Source of the DNA: Saccharothrix sp.
GTDB taxonomy: Bacteria; Actinomycetota; Actinomycetes; Mycobacteriales; Pseudonocardiaceae
Direction of reading: 5' to 3'
NCBI RefSeq assembly: GCF_031180885.1
Contig: NZ_JAPSLK010000015.1
Coordinates: forward strand, 62,001 to 126,000
DNA: 64,000 bases
In this document: positions 1 to 9,129 of the stretch, piece after piece
How positions within the stretch are numbered: the first letter of the stretch is position 1
How the letters are laid out: every line of letters starts with the position of its first letter
Notes under the pieces: model-generated
What the model saw: only the letters and a program-made list of their open reading frames with translations
Told to the model about the DNA's origin: nothing
Database searches by the model: none
Made by a program: the position numbers and the translations under genes

Positions 1-1
1 C

Positions 2-574
2 GTGCTGTTCAGCGAAGAGGCCCAGAAGGCCACCCAGTTCATCCAACTGGCCAACAAGACCGACACCCCGCTGCTGTTCCTGCAGAACACCACCGGCTAC
101 ATGGTCGGCGCCCAGTACGAGCAGGGCGGCATCATCAAGCACGGCGCGATGATGATCAACGCGGTGTCCAACAGCCGGGTGCCGCACCTGACCGTCGTCA
201 TGGGCGCGTCCTACGGCGCGGGCAACTACGGGATGTGCGGCCGGGCCTACGAGCCGCGCTTCCTGTTCACCTGGCCCAACGCCAAGTCCGCCGTGATGGG
301 GCCGGTGCAGCTCGCGGGCGTGCTGTCGATCGTGGCGCGGCAGGCCGCCGCCGCGAAGGGCCAGGAGTACGACGAGGAGCACGACGCGGCCATGCGGCAG
401 GTGGTCGAGGGCCAGATCGAGCAGCAGTCCCTGGCCGCGTTCCTGTCCGGCCGGCTCTACGACGACGGCGTGATCGACCCGCGCGACACCCGCACGGTGC
501 TCGGTCTGTGCCTGTCGGCGATCCACAGTGGACAGATCAAGGGCGCCGACGGCTACGGCGTCTTCCGGATGTGA
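2..574 (+). CDS. Acyl-CoA carboxylase carboxyltransferase (beta) subunit, 3' end only
   Basis: The last 190 residues of a biotin-dependent carboxyltransferase, which moves CO2 from carboxybiotin to an acyl-CoA such as acetyl-, propionyl- or methylcrotonyl-CoA. The gene starts before the window; family members are usually 510-550 residues. The C-terminal crotonase-fold half is clear: GYMVGAQYEQGGIIKHGAMM, then GASYGAGNYGMCGRAYEPRF, then PNAKSAVMGPVQLAGVL. Glycine-rich peptides of this kind form the acyl-CoA pocket and oxyanion holes. It ends 8 nt before the biotin carboxylase gene, so the two subunits are co-transcribed. The following acyl-CoA dehydrogenase suggests a branched-chain or odd-chain catabolic role such as methylcrotonyl-CoA, but the substrate cannot be fixed from this fragment. 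Confidence 0.93.
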   Translation: MLFSEEAQKATQFIQLANKTDTPLLFLQNTTGYMVGAQYEQGGIIKHGAMMINAVSNSRVPHLTVVMGASYGAGNYGMCGRAYEPRFLFTWPNAKSAVMGPVQLAGVLSIVARQAAAAKGQEYDEEHDAAMRQVVEGQIEQQSLAAFLSGRLYDDGVIDPRDTRTVLGLCLSAIHSGQIKGADGYGVFRM

Positions 575-582
575 GGTCACCC

Positions 583-2451
583 GTGATCAGCAAGCTCCTG
601 ATCGCCAACCGGGGCGAGATCGCCCGCCGCGTGGCGCGCACCTGCCGCGAGGTGGGGGTGAGCCCGGTGGCGGTGTTCTCCGACCCGGACGCCGACGCGC
701 CGCACGTCCGGGAGGCCGACGCGGCGGTGCGCCTGCCCGGCGCCGCGCCCGCCGAGACCTACCTGCGGATCGACGCGCTGGTGGCGGCGGCGAAGGCGGC
801 CGGCGCGGACGCCGTGCACCCCGGTTACGGCTTCCTGTCCGAGAACGCCGAGTTCGCGCGGGCCGTGCGGCGGGCCGGGCTGATCTGGGTCGGTCCGGAC
901 GCGGACGTCATCGAGGCGATGGGCTCGAAGGTCGCCGCGAAGAAGCGGATGGCCGAGGCCGGCGTCCCGGTGCTGCCCGAGCTGGACCCCGAGGCCGCGA
1001 CGGAGTTCCCGTTGCTGGTCAAGGCGTCCGCAGGCGGTGGCGGCCGGGGTATGCGGGTCGTGCGGACCCGGGACGAGCTAGCCGACGCGGTGGCCGCCGC
1101 CCGCCGCGAGGCAGAGTCCGCGTTCGGCGACGGCACGGTGTTCTGCGAACCGCTGCTGGAGAACGCCCGGCACGTCGAGGTGCAGATCCTGGCCGACACG
1201 CACGGCACGGTGTGGGCGTTGGGGGAGCGGGAGTGCTCCATCCAGCGGCGGCACCAGAAGATCATCGAGGAGACCCCGAGCCCGGCGGTGGGACCCGAGG
1301 CGCGCCAACGACTCTTCGACGCCGCCACAAAAGCCGCGCGCGCCATCGGGTACGTGGGCGCGGGGACGGTGGAGTTCCTCTTCACCGACGACCAGCGGTT
1401 CCACTTCCTGGAGGTCAACACCCGCCTCCAGGTGGAGCACCCGGTCACCGAGGAGGTCTTCGGCCTGGACCTGGTGGCCTGGCAACTCGCCATCGCCGAG
1501 GGCGCGCGGCTGCCCGCCGAACCGCCCAGCCCCAACGGCCACGCGATCGAGGCCCGCCTCTACGCCGAAGACCCGGCGCACGACTGGCGGCCCGCTTCCG
1601 GCACGCTGCACCGGTTCCGGGTGCCGGACGGCGTCCGGGTGGACAGCGGCGTCGAGGACGGCAGCGTCGTCGGGGTGCATTACGACCCGATGCTGGCGAA
1701 GGTCGTGGCGTGGGGGCCGACGCGGGCAGCGGCGGTGCGCAAGCTGGCCAACGCGTTGGACCGCGCGGAGGTGCACGGCCTGGTCACCAACCGCGACCTG
1801 CTGGTGCGGACGCTGCGCCATCCGGCCTTCACCGCGGGCGATACCCATACCGGGTTCCTCGACCAGCACGGCCTGACAAAGCGGCCTGACGTGGACGTTC
1901 GCCCCGCCGCCCTGGCCGCCGCCCTCGCTCTGGCCGAGATTCGCCGGACGAACCTGCCGCTGGGCTGGCGCAATGTGCCGGCACAGCCGCGGAAAGCGGA
2001 CTTCGAATTCAACGGTGAAACGGTGTCGGTGACCTATCGGCACACCCGCGATGGAGTCATATGCAGTCCTGAACTCGAAGTGGTGCGCGCCGCTGAAGAT
2101 TTCGTGACGCTGGAAAGTGACGGCGTGCAGGTCACATACCCCGTTGCCGTATACGGGGACCGGGTGGAGGTCGGCGGGTGGTCACTGCGCGTGTTGCCCC
2201 GCTTCCCCGAACCCGCCACCAGGGTCGCCGAGGGCGCGACCGTGGCGCCCATGCCGGGCACGGTGGTGCGCGTGTCCGTCGAAGCCGGCCAGGTGGTCGA
2301 GGCGGGCGCGGAGCTGCTGGTGCTGGAGGCCATGAAGATGGAGCACCGCGTGCTCGCCGCGACCGGTGGCACGGTCACCGAAGTCCTTGTCCAACCGGGC
2401 GACCAGGTCGATGCGGGCGACGTGCTCGCGGTTGTGGAGGCGTTGTCATGA
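583..2451 (+). CDS. Acetyl/propionyl-CoA carboxylase alpha subunit (biotin carboxylase + biotin carrier)
   Basis: A 622-residue alpha subunit that carboxylates its own biotin with ATP and bicarbonate. The GTG start at 583 gives MISKLLIANRGEIARR, the standard beginning of biotin carboxylase; longer frames upstream only overlap the previous gene. The order is: biotin carboxylase N-terminal domain (about 1-115), ATP-grasp domain with the glycine-rich ATP loop KASAGGGGRGMRVV at about 147, carboxylase C-terminal domain with EVNTRLQVEHPVTEE, a poorly conserved linker (about 445-545), and a biotinyl domain with EAMKMEH, where Lys585 is the biotinylated residue. The stop overlaps the next start (ATGA). 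The single-chain layout with fused carrier is normal for actinobacteria. Confidence 0.96.
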   Translation: MISKLLIANRGEIARRVARTCREVGVSPVAVFSDPDADAPHVREADAAVRLPGAAPAETYLRIDALVAAAKAAGADAVHPGYGFLSENAEFARAVRRAGLIWVGPDADVIEAMGSKVAAKKRMAEAGVPVLPELDPEAATEFPLLVKASAGGGGRGMRVVRTRDELADAVAAARREAESAFGDGTVFCEPLLENARHVEVQILADTHGTVWALGERECSIQRRHQKIIEETPSPAVGPEARQRLFDAATKAARAIGYVGAGTVEFLFTDDQRFHFLEVNTRLQVEHPVTEEVFGLDLVAWQLAIAEGARLPAEPPSPNGHAIEARLYAEDPAHDWRPASGTLHRFRVPDGVRVDSGVEDGSVVGVHYDPMLAKVVAWGPTRAAAVRKLANALDRAEVHGLVTNRDLLVRTLRHPAFTAGDTHTGFLDQHGLTKRPDVDVRPAALAAALALAEIRRTNLPLGWRNVPAQPRKADFEFNGETVSVTYRHTRDGVICSPELEVVRAAEDFVTLESDGVQVTYPVAVYGDRVEVGGWSLRVLPRFPEPATRVAEGATVAPMPGTVVRVSVEAGQVVEAGAELLVLEAMKMEHRVLAATGGTVTEVLVQPGDQVDAGDVLAVVEALS

Positions 2452-3638
2452 CGAACTTCGTGGAGAGCGAGGAGCGGCGGGCGCTGCGCAAGGCCGTCGC
2501 GGACCTGGCCGCCAAGTACGGGCCGGAGTACTTCGTCGCCAAGGCGCGGGCCGGGGAGAAGACCGACGAGCTGTGGGCCGAGGCCGGCAAGCTCGGCTAC
2601 CTCGGGGTGGCCGTCCCGACCGAGTACGGCGGCGGTGGCGGCGGCATCGGCGACCTCGCGGCGGTGTGCGAGGAACTGGCCGCCGCGGGCTGCCCGCTGC
2701 TGCTGATGGTGGTGTCGCCGGCCATCTGCGCCACCGTCATCGCCCGCTTCGGCACCGAGGAGCAGAAGCGGCGGTGGCTGCCCGGGTTCGCCGACGGCAC
2801 CACCAAGATGGCCTTCGCCATCACCGAGCCCGACGCCGGCTCCAACTCCCACAAGCTGGCCACGGCCGTGCGCCGGGACGGCGACGACTGGGTGCTGTCC
2901 GGCGGCAAGTACTACATCTCCGGCGTCGACGAGGTGGACGCGGTGCTGGTGGTCGCCAGGCACGTAGCCCCGGGTGCGGGTGCCCCGCAGGACACCGCCA
3001 CCGGTCCTCAGTTGCTGTTGCCCTCTCTCATGATCGTGCCGACGGACGCGGAAGGGTTCACCTTCCAGCACATCCCGATGGAGATCGTGTCGCCGGAGAA
3101 GCAGTTCACCTGCTTCTTCGACGACGTCCGGCTGCCCGCCGACGCCCTCGTGGGCGCCGAGGACGCCGGGTTGGCCCAGCTGTTCGCCGGGCTCAACCCG
3201 GAACGCGTCATGGCGGCCTCCCTGGCCACCGGCATGGCCCGCCGCGCGCTCGACCAGGCGTCGGAGTACGCCCGCACCCGCACGGTCTGGGACAAGCCGA
3301 TCGGCGCGCACCAGGGCGTCGCGCACCCGTTGGCGCAGTGCGCGATCCAGGTCGAGCTGGCTCGGCTGATGACCCAGAAGGCCGCGGCTCTCTACGACGC
3401 TGGAGAAGACCGGGCTGCGGGTGAGGCGGCCAACATGGCCAAGTACGCGGCGGGGGAGGCGGTGGCGGCGGCGGTGGACCAGGCCATCCAGGTGCACGGC
3501 GGGAACGGGTTGGCCTCCGAGTACGGCCTCGGGGCCCTGCTCGCCGCGTCCAGGCTGTCCCGGATCGCGCCGGTCAGCCGTGAGATGATCCTGAACTTCG
3601 TCGCGCAGCACACCCTGCGGCTGCCGCGCTCTTACTAG
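2448..3638 (+). CDS. Acyl-CoA dehydrogenase
   Basis: A 396-residue flavoprotein that introduces an alpha-beta double bond into an acyl-CoA. The ATG overlaps the stop of the biotin carboxylase gene, so the two are translationally coupled. Visible parts are the N-terminal helical domain with LGYLGVAVPTEYGG, the middle beta domain with FAITEPDAGSNSHKLATAV contacting FAD and substrate, and the C-terminal helices with QAIQVHGGNGLASEYGLGAL. The usual C-terminal catalytic Glu context (YEGTSEIQR type) reads RIAPVSREM here. The base may therefore lie elsewhere, as in isovaleryl-CoA-type dehydrogenases; that is an inference. Operon context suggests isovaleryl-CoA or a related short acyl-CoA. Confidence 0.93.
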   Translation: MTNFVESEERRALRKAVADLAAKYGPEYFVAKARAGEKTDELWAEAGKLGYLGVAVPTEYGGGGGGIGDLAAVCEELAAAGCPLLLMVVSPAICATVIARFGTEEQKRRWLPGFADGTTKMAFAITEPDAGSNSHKLATAVRRDGDDWVLSGGKYYISGVDEVDAVLVVARHVAPGAGAPQDTATGPQLLLPSLMIVPTDAEGFTFQHIPMEIVSPEKQFTCFFDDVRLPADALVGAEDAGLAQLFAGLNPERVMAASLATGMARRALDQASEYARTRTVWDKPIGAHQGVAHPLAQCAIQVELARLMTQKAAALYDAGEDRAAGEAANMAKYAAGEAVAAAVDQAIQVHGGNGLASEYGLGALLAASRLSRIAPVSREMILNFVAQHTLRLPRSY

Positions 3639-3651
3639 ATCACGTCTCGGA

Positions 3652-4620
3652 TCACGTCCAGTCCCAGCGCAGTCCCACGACACCCGGACCGAAGTCCAGG
3701 GCCACGGCGTACGCGTAACCCCAGGTGTCCACCGGGGTTTCGCGGACGTCGGCGGGTTCGCCGCCGGACAGGTCGGTCGTGAACTGCTCGCACCGCGCAG
3801 GCCTGCACCGGGAGTCGTACCTGACCTCCAGGACGTACTCCCGGACCGGGTGGCGGAACCGGCGCGAGTAGGTGTTGTCGTGCGTGGGGTGGTGCGGAGC
3901 CATGTGGATCAGCTCGTACTCCACCGCGGTCCGCTCACCGCGGCGCAACGGTCGTTCGAACAACAACTCGGCGATCATCAGGCCGTTGCGCGGGTCGGCG
4001 GAGACCCGCCCCAGTCTGCACGAGCGCAGCGTGCCGATCACCGGCAGCGGGTCGCCCGGCAGCCGGGTGTCGTAGCCGAGTAGGACGCGGTCCACGCCCG
4101 CCCGTTCGGCCCGCAGCACCTGCCGGGAGCGCACCCGCCGGGTGCTGCCGTCCATCGCCAGCTCCACCTGGTCCCGCAGGCTGAGCCGGGTGAGGTCCTG
4201 GTCGTTGCTCGTGTCGACGTCGGCGAGCAGCTCGGCCATGGTCTGGTAGTCGCTCCGGTGGACCCACCCCTCCGGACCGCTCAGCCGCGACCGCGGCCGT
4301 GCCTTCCCGCGCGGACGCGGCGGCCCCAGCAGCGTGCTCAGGCCACCTTCGCCGACCTCGAGGATCTCCTCCAGGTGCCCGACCGCGGCCAGCGAGTCGG
4401 GCCGCTCCGGGCGGCGCCGCCCGGACTGCCAGTAGCTCAGCGCGGCGATGCTGACCGCCACGCCGCGTGACCGCAGCTTGTGCTGGATGCGCTCCAGGCT
4501 CAGCCCCTTCGCCCGGATCGCCGATCGTAGTGCGTCCGCGAAGGGGTCTGCTCCTCCGTCGATCCGTCGGGGATCGCGAACCCGCGAATCCGGCCCGACG
4601 ACTGGCGTTGGCATCTCCAC
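3652..4620 (-). CDS. Helix-turn-helix DNA-binding protein of unknown target
   Basis: A 322-residue protein with a GTG start preceded by GGGAGAA. Residues about 20-75 form an XRE-like helix-turn-helix (FADALRSAIRAKGLSLERIQ, then VSIAALSYWQSGRRRPER). The remaining roughly 230 residues match no family I recognise; they are rich in charged beta-strand-like stretches and contain several Arg clusters and Cys pairs. It converges on the acyl-CoA dehydrogenase gene, with 13 nt between the stops. It is divergent from the first S8 protease across a 334-nt gap, so it could regulate that gene. The target is a guess; the DNA-binding domain is clear. Confidence 0.75.
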   Translation of the reverse strand: MEMPTPVVGPDSRVRDPRRIDGGADPFADALRSAIRAKGLSLERIQHKLRSRGVAVSIAALSYWQSGRRRPERPDSLAAVGHLEEILEVGEGGLSTLLGPPRPRGKARPRSRLSGPEGWVHRSDYQTMAELLADVDTSNDQDLTRLSLRDQVELAMDGSTRRVRSRQVLRAERAGVDRVLLGYDTRLPGDPLPVIGTLRSCRLGRVSADPRNGLMIAELLFERPLRRGERTAVEYELIHMAPHHPTHDNTYSRRFRHPVREYVLEVRYDSRCRPARCEQFTTDLSGGEPADVRETPVDTWGYAYAVALDFGPGVVGLRWDWT

Positions 4621-4954
4621 TCCGTTCTCCCGAGGACAAGGCGAGCGACGTTATCGTGCGAAATCACTCGGCGGTACAGCCGATCGGGTTTCCCGCCGTG
4701 AATTTAACCGAATCGGCGGGCAAAATCCCCTGCGGCCGTGAATGCTTGAAATCTCATTAACAGCGGTGGTGTGAAGGCCCCTCCTCCGGGCGATCGTCGC
4801 ACCGCTACTGGGACAACTGGTCGCTTCCCGGTACGCGAACCGCCCCATAGCCTCGGGTACGTGGGGTGATGCAGCCCACACCACGCGGTTCGCGGCCCCG
4901 CTCCTGCCGCACCACGGGCGCCGCGCACCGTTCCCTGCGAAGAACGGACAAGGT
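4621..4954. promoter_or_regulatory. Divergent intergenic region between HTH regulator and first S8 protease
   Basis: A 334-nt region with no convincing gene. It is locally AT-richer than its surroundings between about 4640 and 4775. It contains a perfect 7-bp inverted repeat, CCCGCCG at 4692-4698 and CGGCGGG at 4714-4720, separated by an AT-rich 15-nt spacer, which could be an operator. The protease start at 4955 is preceded by ACAAGGT. No confident -35/-10 pair was found. Confidence 0.4.
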
Positions 4955-6124
4955 ATGCGCAAGCTCAGTTGGATCGCCACGGTCGGCGTGAGCGCCGCTG
5001 TGGCGGCCGTCACCGCGACCCCCGTCCAAGCGGCCGAAGGGACCATCCTGTCGGCGGGCAGCCCGGACGCCATCCCGAACAGCTACATCGTCACGCTGAA
5101 GGATTTCTCCACGGCGGATGCCAACTCGCTCGCCGCTCGCTTCGGCGGCCGGGTCGACCGTATTTTCTCCACAGCGTTGAATGGCTTCTCGGCCACGATG
5201 TCCGAGCGCGCGGCCCGCAGGCTGGCCGCCGACCCGGCCGTCGAGCGGGTCGAGCAGGACCAGGTGGTCCGGCTAGCGGCTACGCAGAGCAACCCCCCGT
5301 CGTGGGGCCTGGACCGCGTCGACCAGCGCAACCTGCCGCTGGACCGCAGTTACACCTACAACACCACCGGGTCGGGCGTGAACGTCTACGTCATCGACAC
5401 CGGCGTGCGGATCAGCCACTCGACCTTCGGCGGCCGGGCCCGCAACGGCTACGACGCCGTCGACAACGACAACGTCGCCCAGGACGGCAACGGCCACGGC
5501 ACCCACGTCGCCGGGACCATCGCGGGCAGCCAGTACGGCATCGCCAAGGGCGCGACGGTCTACGCGGTCCGCGTGCTGAACAACTCGGGCAGCGGCACCA
5601 CCGCCGGCGTCGTCGCGGGCATCGACTGGGTGACCCGCAACCACGTCAAGCCCGCCACGGCCAACATGAGCCTGGGCGGCGGCGCGTCCACCACGCTCGA
5701 CAGCGCCGTGCGCCGGTCCATCGCGGCCGGCGTCACCTACGGCGTGGCGGCGGGCAACAGCAACGCCAACGCGTCGAACTACTCGCCGGCCCGCGTCGGC
5801 GAGGCGCTCACGGTCGGCTCCACCACCAGCAGCGACGCCCGGTCCAGCTTCTCCAACTACGGCTCGCTGGTGGACGTGTTCGCGCCCGGCTCGTCCATCA
5901 CGTCGGCCTGGCACACCAGCGACACCGCGACCAACACCATCTCCGGCACCTCGATGGCGACCCCGCACGTGGTCGGCGTCGTGGCCCGCTACCTCCAGGC
6001 CAACCGGGCGGCCACGCCCGCGCAGGCGCACGCGGCGATCGTGAACGCGGCGACCACCGGCAAGGTCACCAACCCCGGCTCGGGCTCCCCGAACCGGCTC
6101 CTCTACTGGGCCCCCACGGCCTGA
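4955..6124 (+). CDS. Secreted S8 (subtilisin/proteinase K-like) serine protease, copy 1
   Basis: A 389-residue preproprotein. The Sec signal peptide ends near PVQAAEG. An inhibitor-I9 propeptide (SYIVTLKDFSTADAN to VERVEQDQVV) comes next, then the mature peptidase beginning about [18 protein letters not shown]. The catalytic triad is complete: Asp148 in YVIDTGV, His181 in NGHGTHVAG and Ser333 in GTSMATPHV. The oxyanion-hole Asn268 is present in [16 protein letters not shown]. The layout matches proteinase K-type enzymes, with no C-terminal extension. It is first of four related proteases between 4955 and 10317 and is closest to the fourth copy. It is followed by a perfect 12-bp hairpin. Confidence 0.96.
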   Translation: MRKLSWIATVGVSAAVAAVTATPVQAAEGTILSAGSPDAIPNSYIVTLKDFSTADANSLAARFGGRVDRIFSTALNGFSATMSERAARRLAADPAVERVEQDQVVRLAATQSNPPSWGLDRVDQRNLPLDRSYTYNTTGSGVNVYVIDTGVRISHSTFGGRARNGYDAVDNDNVAQDGNGHGTHVAGTIAGSQYGIAKGATVYAVRVLNNSGSGTTAGVVAGIDWVTRNHVKPATANMSLGGGASTTLDSAVRRSIAAGVTYGVAAGNSNANASNYSPARVGEALTVGSTTSSDARSSFSNYGSLVDVFAPGSSITSAWHTSDTATNTISGTSMATPHVVGVVARYLQANRAATPAQAHAAIVNAATTGKVTNPGSGSPNRLLYWAPTA

Positions 6125-6138
6125 TCCCCGCCACTGGC

Positions 6139-6170
6139 GGACCCCGGCGCGCGGACCCGCGCCGGGGTCC
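6139..6170 (+). terminator. Hairpin after S8 protease copy 1
   Basis: A perfect 12-bp stem (6139-6150 with 6159-6170, arm GGACCCCGGCGC) with an 8-nt loop, 14 nt after the stop codon. There is no U-run, as is common in actinobacteria. It lies before protease copy 2, so copy 1 may be a separate transcript or this may be partial attenuation. Confidence 0.7.
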
Positions 6171-6193
6171 CACCCCTGCGAAGGACGACATCC

Positions 6194-7297
6194 ATGCGCA
6201 CTCTCTTACCCGGCTTGGCCGCCGCGGTGCTCACCGCCGCCGCCGTGGCCACGCCGGCCGCCGCCGAGGGCACGGTCCTGCACGCCGGTTCCCCTTCGGC
6301 CGTGCCCGGCAGTTACATAGTCAAACTGAAGGACGGCCGGTCCCTGCCCGGCATCCAGACCGACCGCACCTTCGCCGGCGGGTTCACCACCCGGCTGAGC
6401 GCCCGTGAGGCCCGTCGACTGGCCGCGCACCCGGCGGTCGCGTACGTGGAGCAGGACCAGTACGTGCACGCCAACGCGACCCAGCTCAACGCGCCCTGGG
6501 GCCTGGACCGCATCGACCAGCGCGCCCTGCCGTTGAGCACCACCTACAGCTACACCTCCACCGGCGCGTCGACCTCGGTGTACGTGGTCGACACCGGCAT
6601 CCGGACCACCCACGAGGAGTTCGGCGGACGCGCCTTCCACGGCTACGACGCGGTGGACCGGGACAACATCGCCCAGGACGACAACGGGCACGGCACCCAC
6701 GTGGCGGCCATCATCGCCGGCAAGACATATGGAACGGGCAAGGCCGTGGACGTCTACGGCGTCCGCGTGCTCAACGGGTCGGGCAGCGGCACGATCGCCG
6801 GCGTGATCACCGGCGTCGACTGGGTGGCCGCACACGCCCGCAAGCCCGCCGTCGCGAACTTCAGCCTGGGCGGCGGGGCGTCCACCGCCCTCGACGACGC
6901 CGTCCGCCGCTTGATCGCCTCCGGTGTCACGGTCGCGGTGTCGGCGGGCAGCAGCGGCAGCGGCACCGTGAACACCTCGCCCGCCCGGGTGGCGGAGGCG
7001 ATCACGGTCGGCGCGACCACGCAGACCGACGCACGGGCCTCCTCCTCCAACTACGGCCCCGGCGTGGACCTGTTCGCGCCCGGCGTGGGCATCAAGTCCG
7101 CCTGGCACACCAGTGACACGGCGACCAACACGCTGAGCGGCACGTCGATGGCGACCGGTTTCGTCAGCGGGGTGGCCGCGCGGTACCTCCAGTTCAACCC
7201 GACCGCCACGCCCGCCCAGGCGCACGCCGAACTCGTGCGCGAGGCGACCCCGCTCCCGTGGGGCGGGAAGTTGCTCTACTGGAACCCCGCCCGCTGA
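6194..7297 (+). CDS. Secreted S8 protease-like protein, copy 2, oxyanion-hole Asn replaced by Ser
   Basis: A 367-residue preproprotein with a signal peptide ([20 protein letters not shown] to PAAAEG), a short I9 propeptide ([14 protein letters not shown]) and an S8 domain. The triad is conserved: Asp133 in YVVDTGI, His166 in NGHGTHVAA and Ser318 in GTSMATGFV. The segment that reads VAAGNSNAN in copies 1 and 4 reads VSAGSSGSG here, so the oxyanion-hole Asn is Ser253. The usual GTSMATPH becomes GTSMATGF. The C-terminus [12 protein letters not shown] is shared only with copy 3. Weak or altered catalysis is likely, since this Asn stabilises the transition state in subtilisins, but it is untested. 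Copy 3 starts only 25 nt downstream, so the two are probably one operon. Confidence 0.93.
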   Translation: MRTLLPGLAAAVLTAAAVATPAAAEGTVLHAGSPSAVPGSYIVKLKDGRSLPGIQTDRTFAGGFTTRLSAREARRLAAHPAVAYVEQDQYVHANATQLNAPWGLDRIDQRALPLSTTYSYTSTGASTSVYVVDTGIRTTHEEFGGRAFHGYDAVDRDNIAQDDNGHGTHVAAIIAGKTYGTGKAVDVYGVRVLNGSGSGTIAGVITGVDWVAAHARKPAVANFSLGGGASTALDDAVRRLIASGVTVAVSAGSSGSGTVNTSPARVAEAITVGATTQTDARASSSNYGPGVDLFAPGVGIKSAWHTSDTATNTLSGTSMATGFVSGVAARYLQFNPTATPAQAHAELVREATPLPWGGKLLYWNPAR

Positions 7298-7322
7298 CCC
7301 CTTGCCCTGCAAAGGAAACCCC

Positions 7323-8441
7323 ATGCGCAAGCTCATCCCCGGCGCAGCGGTCGCAGCCCTGGCCGCCACCGTCCTGGCCACCCCCGCACACGCGGAGGGG
7401 GCCATCCTCCACGCCGGCTCCCCGTCAGCCGTACCCGGCAGCTACATCGTAAAACTCAAGGACAACGCCACTCTGGCCACGATGGACAGACTGACCCCGG
7501 ACCGCGTCTACAGTGGACCGTTCCGGGGTTTCTCGATCCACTTGAGCGCTTCGCAAGCCCGCAGGCTGGCCGCCGACCCAGCGGTCGAGTACGTAGAGCA
7601 GGACCAAGTGGTGCGGGCCAACGCCACCCAGTACAACCCACCGTGGGGCCTGGACCGCATCGACCAGCGCAACCTCCCGCTCGACGGCGAGTACAGCTAC
7701 ACGTCCACCGGCCTGGGCACGACGGCGTACGTGATCGACACCGGCGTCCGGGTCACGCACACGGAGTTCGGCGGTCGGGCCTGCAACGGCTGGGACGCGG
7801 TCGACAACGACGCCATCGCGCAGGACGACAACGGCCACGGCACGCACATCGCCTCGCTGATCGCCGGTCGCACCTACGGCGTGGCCAAGCAGGCACGGGT
7901 GTGCGGTGTGCGGGTGTTGAACGAATCGGGCAGCGGCACCACGGCAGGCGTCGTCGCGGGCATCGACTGGGTGGCGCGCAACGCGGTCAAGCCCGCGGTG
8001 GCGAACCTCTCGCTGGGCGGCGGGCCGTCCACGGTGCTCGACGACGCGGTGCGGCGGCTGATCGCCTCGGGCGTCAGCGCGTCGGTGACCGCGGGCGGCA
8101 GCAACGCCAACGCCGCGAACTACTCGCCGGCGCGGGTGGTGGAGGCGATCACGTCGGGTGCGTCCACCACCTCGGACACCAAGTCGACGTTCTCCAACTA
8201 CGGCACCGTGGTCGACCTCTACGCGCCCGGCGTCTCCATCATGGGCGCATGGCACACCAGTGACTCGGCGACCAACACCATCTCCGGCACGTCGATGTCC
8301 ACCGGGTACGTGACCGGTGTGGCGCTGCGGTACCTGCACTTCAACCGGACCGCGACGCCGGCGCAGGTGCAGGCCGAGCTGGTCCGCGAGGCGACCCCGC
8401 TGCCGTGGGGCAAGCTCCTGTACTGGTCACCCCTGCGGTGA
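7323..8441 (+). CDS. Secreted S8 protease-like protein, copy 3, oxyanion-hole Asn replaced by Gly
   Basis: A 372-residue preproprotein. The ATG at 7323 follows AAAGGAAA and gives a clean signal peptide ([20 protein letters not shown] to PAHAEG). The I9 propeptide and S8 domain follow. Triad residues are Asp139, His172 and Ser324. The oxyanion-hole position is Gly259 ([16 protein letters not shown]), and the serine motif is GTSMSTGYV. Two extra Cys (RACNGWDAV and ARVCGVRV) may form a disulfide not seen in the other copies. It shares the [11 protein letters not shown] ending with copy 2, so the pair arose by a duplication after, or together with, the Asn loss. The last 15 nt overlap the convergent GNAT gene. 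Confidence 0.93.
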   Translation: MRKLIPGAAVAALAATVLATPAHAEGAILHAGSPSAVPGSYIVKLKDNATLATMDRLTPDRVYSGPFRGFSIHLSASQARRLAADPAVEYVEQDQVVRANATQYNPPWGLDRIDQRNLPLDGEYSYTSTGLGTTAYVIDTGVRVTHTEFGGRACNGWDAVDNDAIAQDDNGHGTHIASLIAGRTYGVAKQARVCGVRVLNESGSGTTAGVVAGIDWVARNAVKPAVANLSLGGGPSTVLDDAVRRLIASGVSASVTAGGSNANAANYSPARVVEAITSGASTTSDTKSTFSNYGTVVDLYAPGVSIMGAWHTSDSATNTISGTSMSTGYVTGVALRYLHFNRTATPAQVQAELVREATPLPWGKLLYWSPLR

Positions 8442-8885
8442 GTGGTGCCGGGCGGGGGTGAGGTCGTGGCGCATCACGATCTCACCCTCGTCCACCTCGC
8501 CGGTCTCCTTGAACCCGAAGGCCGCGTAGAGTCCGTGCGCCACCGCGTTGCCCGGGACCAGGCTCAGCGAGAGCTGGGTGCGCCCCTCGCCGCGCGCGAC
8601 GTCGGCGATGGCGGCCAGCCCCTTGCGCCCGAGCCCGCGCCCTTGCGCCCTTCGGTCGATCATGAACCGGACTATGTGGAGGTCGTGGGGCTGGTCCCGG
8701 TAGAGCAGCGTGAAGCCGACCAGCTCGTCGCCGGAGTACATGGCCAGCGGCTGCATCTTCGGGCGGTAGACCCAGGCGTCGGCGATCGACTTCAGGTTCG
8801 TGGCCACGAAGCCGCGCTGCTCCTCGTGGACCTCCAGGGCGATGACCGCGCGGTAGTTGTCCTCGGTGACGGGTTCCAGGCGCAT
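8427..8885 (-). CDS. GNAT family N-acetyltransferase
   Basis: A 152-residue single-domain GNAT. The acetyl-CoA pyrophosphate-binding motif A is [16 protein letters not shown], preceded by a beta strand HIVRFMIDR. The C-terminal part has [19 protein letters not shown], the usual final helix-strand of the fold. The substrate is unknown; the general sequence look ([20 protein letters not shown] near the start) recalls polyamine-type acetyltransferases, but only weakly. It is convergent with S8 copy 3, overlapping it by 15 nt. Confidence 0.85.
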   Translation of the reverse strand: MRLEPVTEDNYRAVIALEVHEEQRGFVATNLKSIADAWVYRPKMQPLAMYSGDELVGFTLLYRDQPHDLHIVRFMIDRRAQGRGLGRKGLAAIADVARGEGRTQLSLSLVPGNAVAHGLYAAFGFKETGEVDEGEIVMRHDLTPARHHSPQG

Positions 8886-8964
8886 GAGGTGGAAGGTAGC
8901 GCCGAGGCCCCTACCAGGTCTCCCGGAATTCGGGAAAGCCCACCTCGGGGGTTTTCTTCACGGA

Positions 8965-8990
8965 GTGTGATAACTGGCAATCTTTCACAC
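8965..8990. promoter_or_regulatory. Inverted repeat upstream of S8 protease copy 4
   Basis: A perfect inverted repeat GTGTGA (8965-8970) and TCACAC (8985-8990) with a 14-nt spacer, about 140 nt upstream of the copy 4 start and about 20 nt before a TTAGCGT sequence that could be a -10. The half-sites resemble those of CRP/FNR-family regulators, but the 14-nt spacer is much wider than the usual 6 nt. It may be an operator or a weak hairpin. Confidence 0.35.
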
Positions 8991-9129
8991 TTCCGGCAGT
9001 ACGGACGTCTTGGTTAGCGTTGGTGACTGTCAGCGAGGGCAAGGTGGCCCAGCGTCACGCCCGAGCCCCTGCGTTCGTGTCCCGCTCGGGGTGACCGGCC
9101 GGCCGCCGTCAGCGAGAAGGAAGCACTTG

